In this document: piece by piece, positions 6,752 to 7,267 of the stretch
How the letters are laid out: every line of letters begins with the position of its first letter
How positions within the stretch are numbered: the first letter of the stretch is position 1
Source of the DNA: Coriobacteriales bacterium
GTDB taxonomy: Bacteria; Actinomycetota; Coriobacteriia; Coriobacteriales; UBA8131
Direction of reading: 5' to 3'
Length of the DNA: 7,267 nucleotides
NCBI GenBank assembly: GCA_031267175.1
Contig: JAIRZP010000234.1
Location: 1-7,267 of the forward strand
The notes under the pieces: generated by a model
The model's input: only the letters and a program-made list of their open reading frames with translations
Databases searched by the model: none
Told to the model about the DNA's origin: nothing
Position numbers and translations under genes: made by a program

Positions 6752-7267
6752 TCACTCGGCCTGATCCTCTGCCAATGACGCTGCGTCCTCGGCGTTATCG
6801 GCCCTCGTGTTGCCGAGGACCTCACGGGCCGCCTCACCCAACTCGTTTTCGAGCTCGACGGCATCGGAGTCAGGCAGCTTGTCCTCTGCGAGGGCAACGG
6901 CATCCCGGGCCCTGTCAAAGGCCTCATGCTTTACCTCGTCGGCACTTTCTGCCTGGGTGGCATCCTCGGAGGCGATGGCCCGCTCAAGGGACTGCTCGGC
7001 ACGCGCGACCTGCGCAATATCATCGAGGGTCTCGTGAGACTCGGCCTCTACGACATGCTCGTGCACACCGCAGTAACGCGAGCCCTGGCGCGCATGGTTG
7101 CGGCACCTGATGCCCGCGTCGTTGACGTACTCACAGCGGCCGTCCTCTCGCTCCCCTGCCTTCTCCTCCTCATCAAAGAGTGTGTTGACGAGAGCAGGCA
7201 GGTCTCCTTTAAGGCTCGCGCTCTTTATATCGATATGCCAGCCGGTGAGACGCGCCGCCAGGCGGGC
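6752..7267 (-). CDS. nusA: Transcription elongation/termination factor NusA, C-terminal part (cut by window edge)
   Basis: NusA binds RNA polymerase and nascent RNA and affects pausing, intrinsic termination and antitermination. The window holds the last 171 codons, ending in TGA at 6752-6754; the N-terminal, S1 and most KH sequence lie to the right. The fragment begins ARLAARLTGWHIDIKS (1-16), the hallmark end of the second KH domain. Residues 20-42 are a short linker. Next comes a Cys/His motif (Cys45, Cys55, His58, Cys66, His69). Finally there is a tail of about 100 residues rich in Glu, Asp and Ala with heptad-like helices and no known domain. Many Gram-positive NusA proteins end soon after the KH2 domain, so this C-terminus is extended. 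The frame is open and continuous from the window edge, and ylxR starts seven bases after the stop. Confidence 0.93.
   Translation of the reverse strand, partial: ARLAARLTGWHIDIKSASLKGDLPALVNTLFDEEEKAGEREDGRCEYVNDAGIRCRNHARQGSRYCGVHEHVVEAESHETLDDIAQVARAEQSLERAIASEDATQAESADEVKHEAFDRARDAVALAEDKLPDSDAVELENELGEAAREVLGNTRADNAEDAASLAEDQAE
7061..7135 (-). other. Cys/His putative zinc-binding motif in the NusA C-terminus
   Basis: Codons for Cys45 to His69 of the NusA fragment give the pattern C-x9-C-x2-H-x7-C-x2-H, in the context CEYVNDAGIRC, then GSRYCGVH. The shape (Cys, Gly and a basic residue before the second Cys, then Gly-Ser-x-Tyr-Cys-x-x-His) resembles small zinc-ribbon-like motifs that I know from other proteins as C...G.RC...A..GS.YC..H. 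Zinc binding is inferred only. Confidence 0.6.

Noticed and set aside
6745..6927. A longer YlxR starting upstream at 6927
   Set aside because: The additional residues overlap the NusA tail in a different frame and are unlike any YlxR N-terminus; the starts at 6744 or 6714 fit the gap.
6109..7110. A plus-strand open frame of 333 codons across the infB-ylxR-nusA junctions
   Set aside because: It crosses three minus-strand genes with clear family motifs. Its product is Pro/Arg/His-rich and shows no homology that I recognise, so it is a GC-bias shadow.

Overview
This window looks like an ordinary chromosomal segment from a GC-rich bacterium. It carries most of the conserved nusA-infB translation and RNA-maturation operon, all on the minus strand, followed by the start of a type III glutamine synthetase gene. 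My best guess for the host is an actinobacterium of the class Coriobacteriia (Olsenella, Atopobium or Collinsella-like). That rests on the GC-rich codon use, the form of the IF2 N-terminus and very long IF2 linker, the truB-adjacent DHH phosphoesterase, the cysteine/histidine motif and acidic tail on NusA, and a GlnN-type glutamine synthetase. The assignment is from memory of these families, not from a search.

Transcription runs from the right edge to the left. The order is: 3' end of nusA (6752-7267, cut by the window edge); ylxR/rnpM (6382-6744); infB (3191-6367); rbfA (2840-3184); an nrnA-type DHH phosphoesterase (1854-2843); truB (777-1832); and, after a 69-base gap, the first 235 codons of glnN (1-707, cut by the left edge). 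From nusA to truB the gaps are 7, 14, 6, -4 and 21 bases, so these six genes are almost certainly one transcription unit.

The operon genes serve linked tasks. NusA acts on RNA polymerase pausing, termination and antitermination. YlxR/RnpM is an RNA-binding protein tied to RNase P. IF2 brings initiator tRNA to the ribosome. RbfA matures the 30S subunit. NrnA degrades very short RNAs and, in some species, pAp. TruB makes pseudouridine 55 in tRNA. Two genes often seen in this neighbourhood are absent here: ylxQ (L7Ae-like) between ylxR and infB, and ribF after truB. The glutamine synthetase is functionally unrelated and probably has its own promoter.

I found no mobile element, CRISPR array, RNA gene or convincing terminator, and no sign of a wholly new system. 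The most notable points are a compact Cys/His motif followed by an acidic tail of about 100 residues on NusA, an IF2 linker of about 430 residues with acidic and basic stretches kept apart, and an ambiguous ylxR start with two near-identical starts 30 bases apart.
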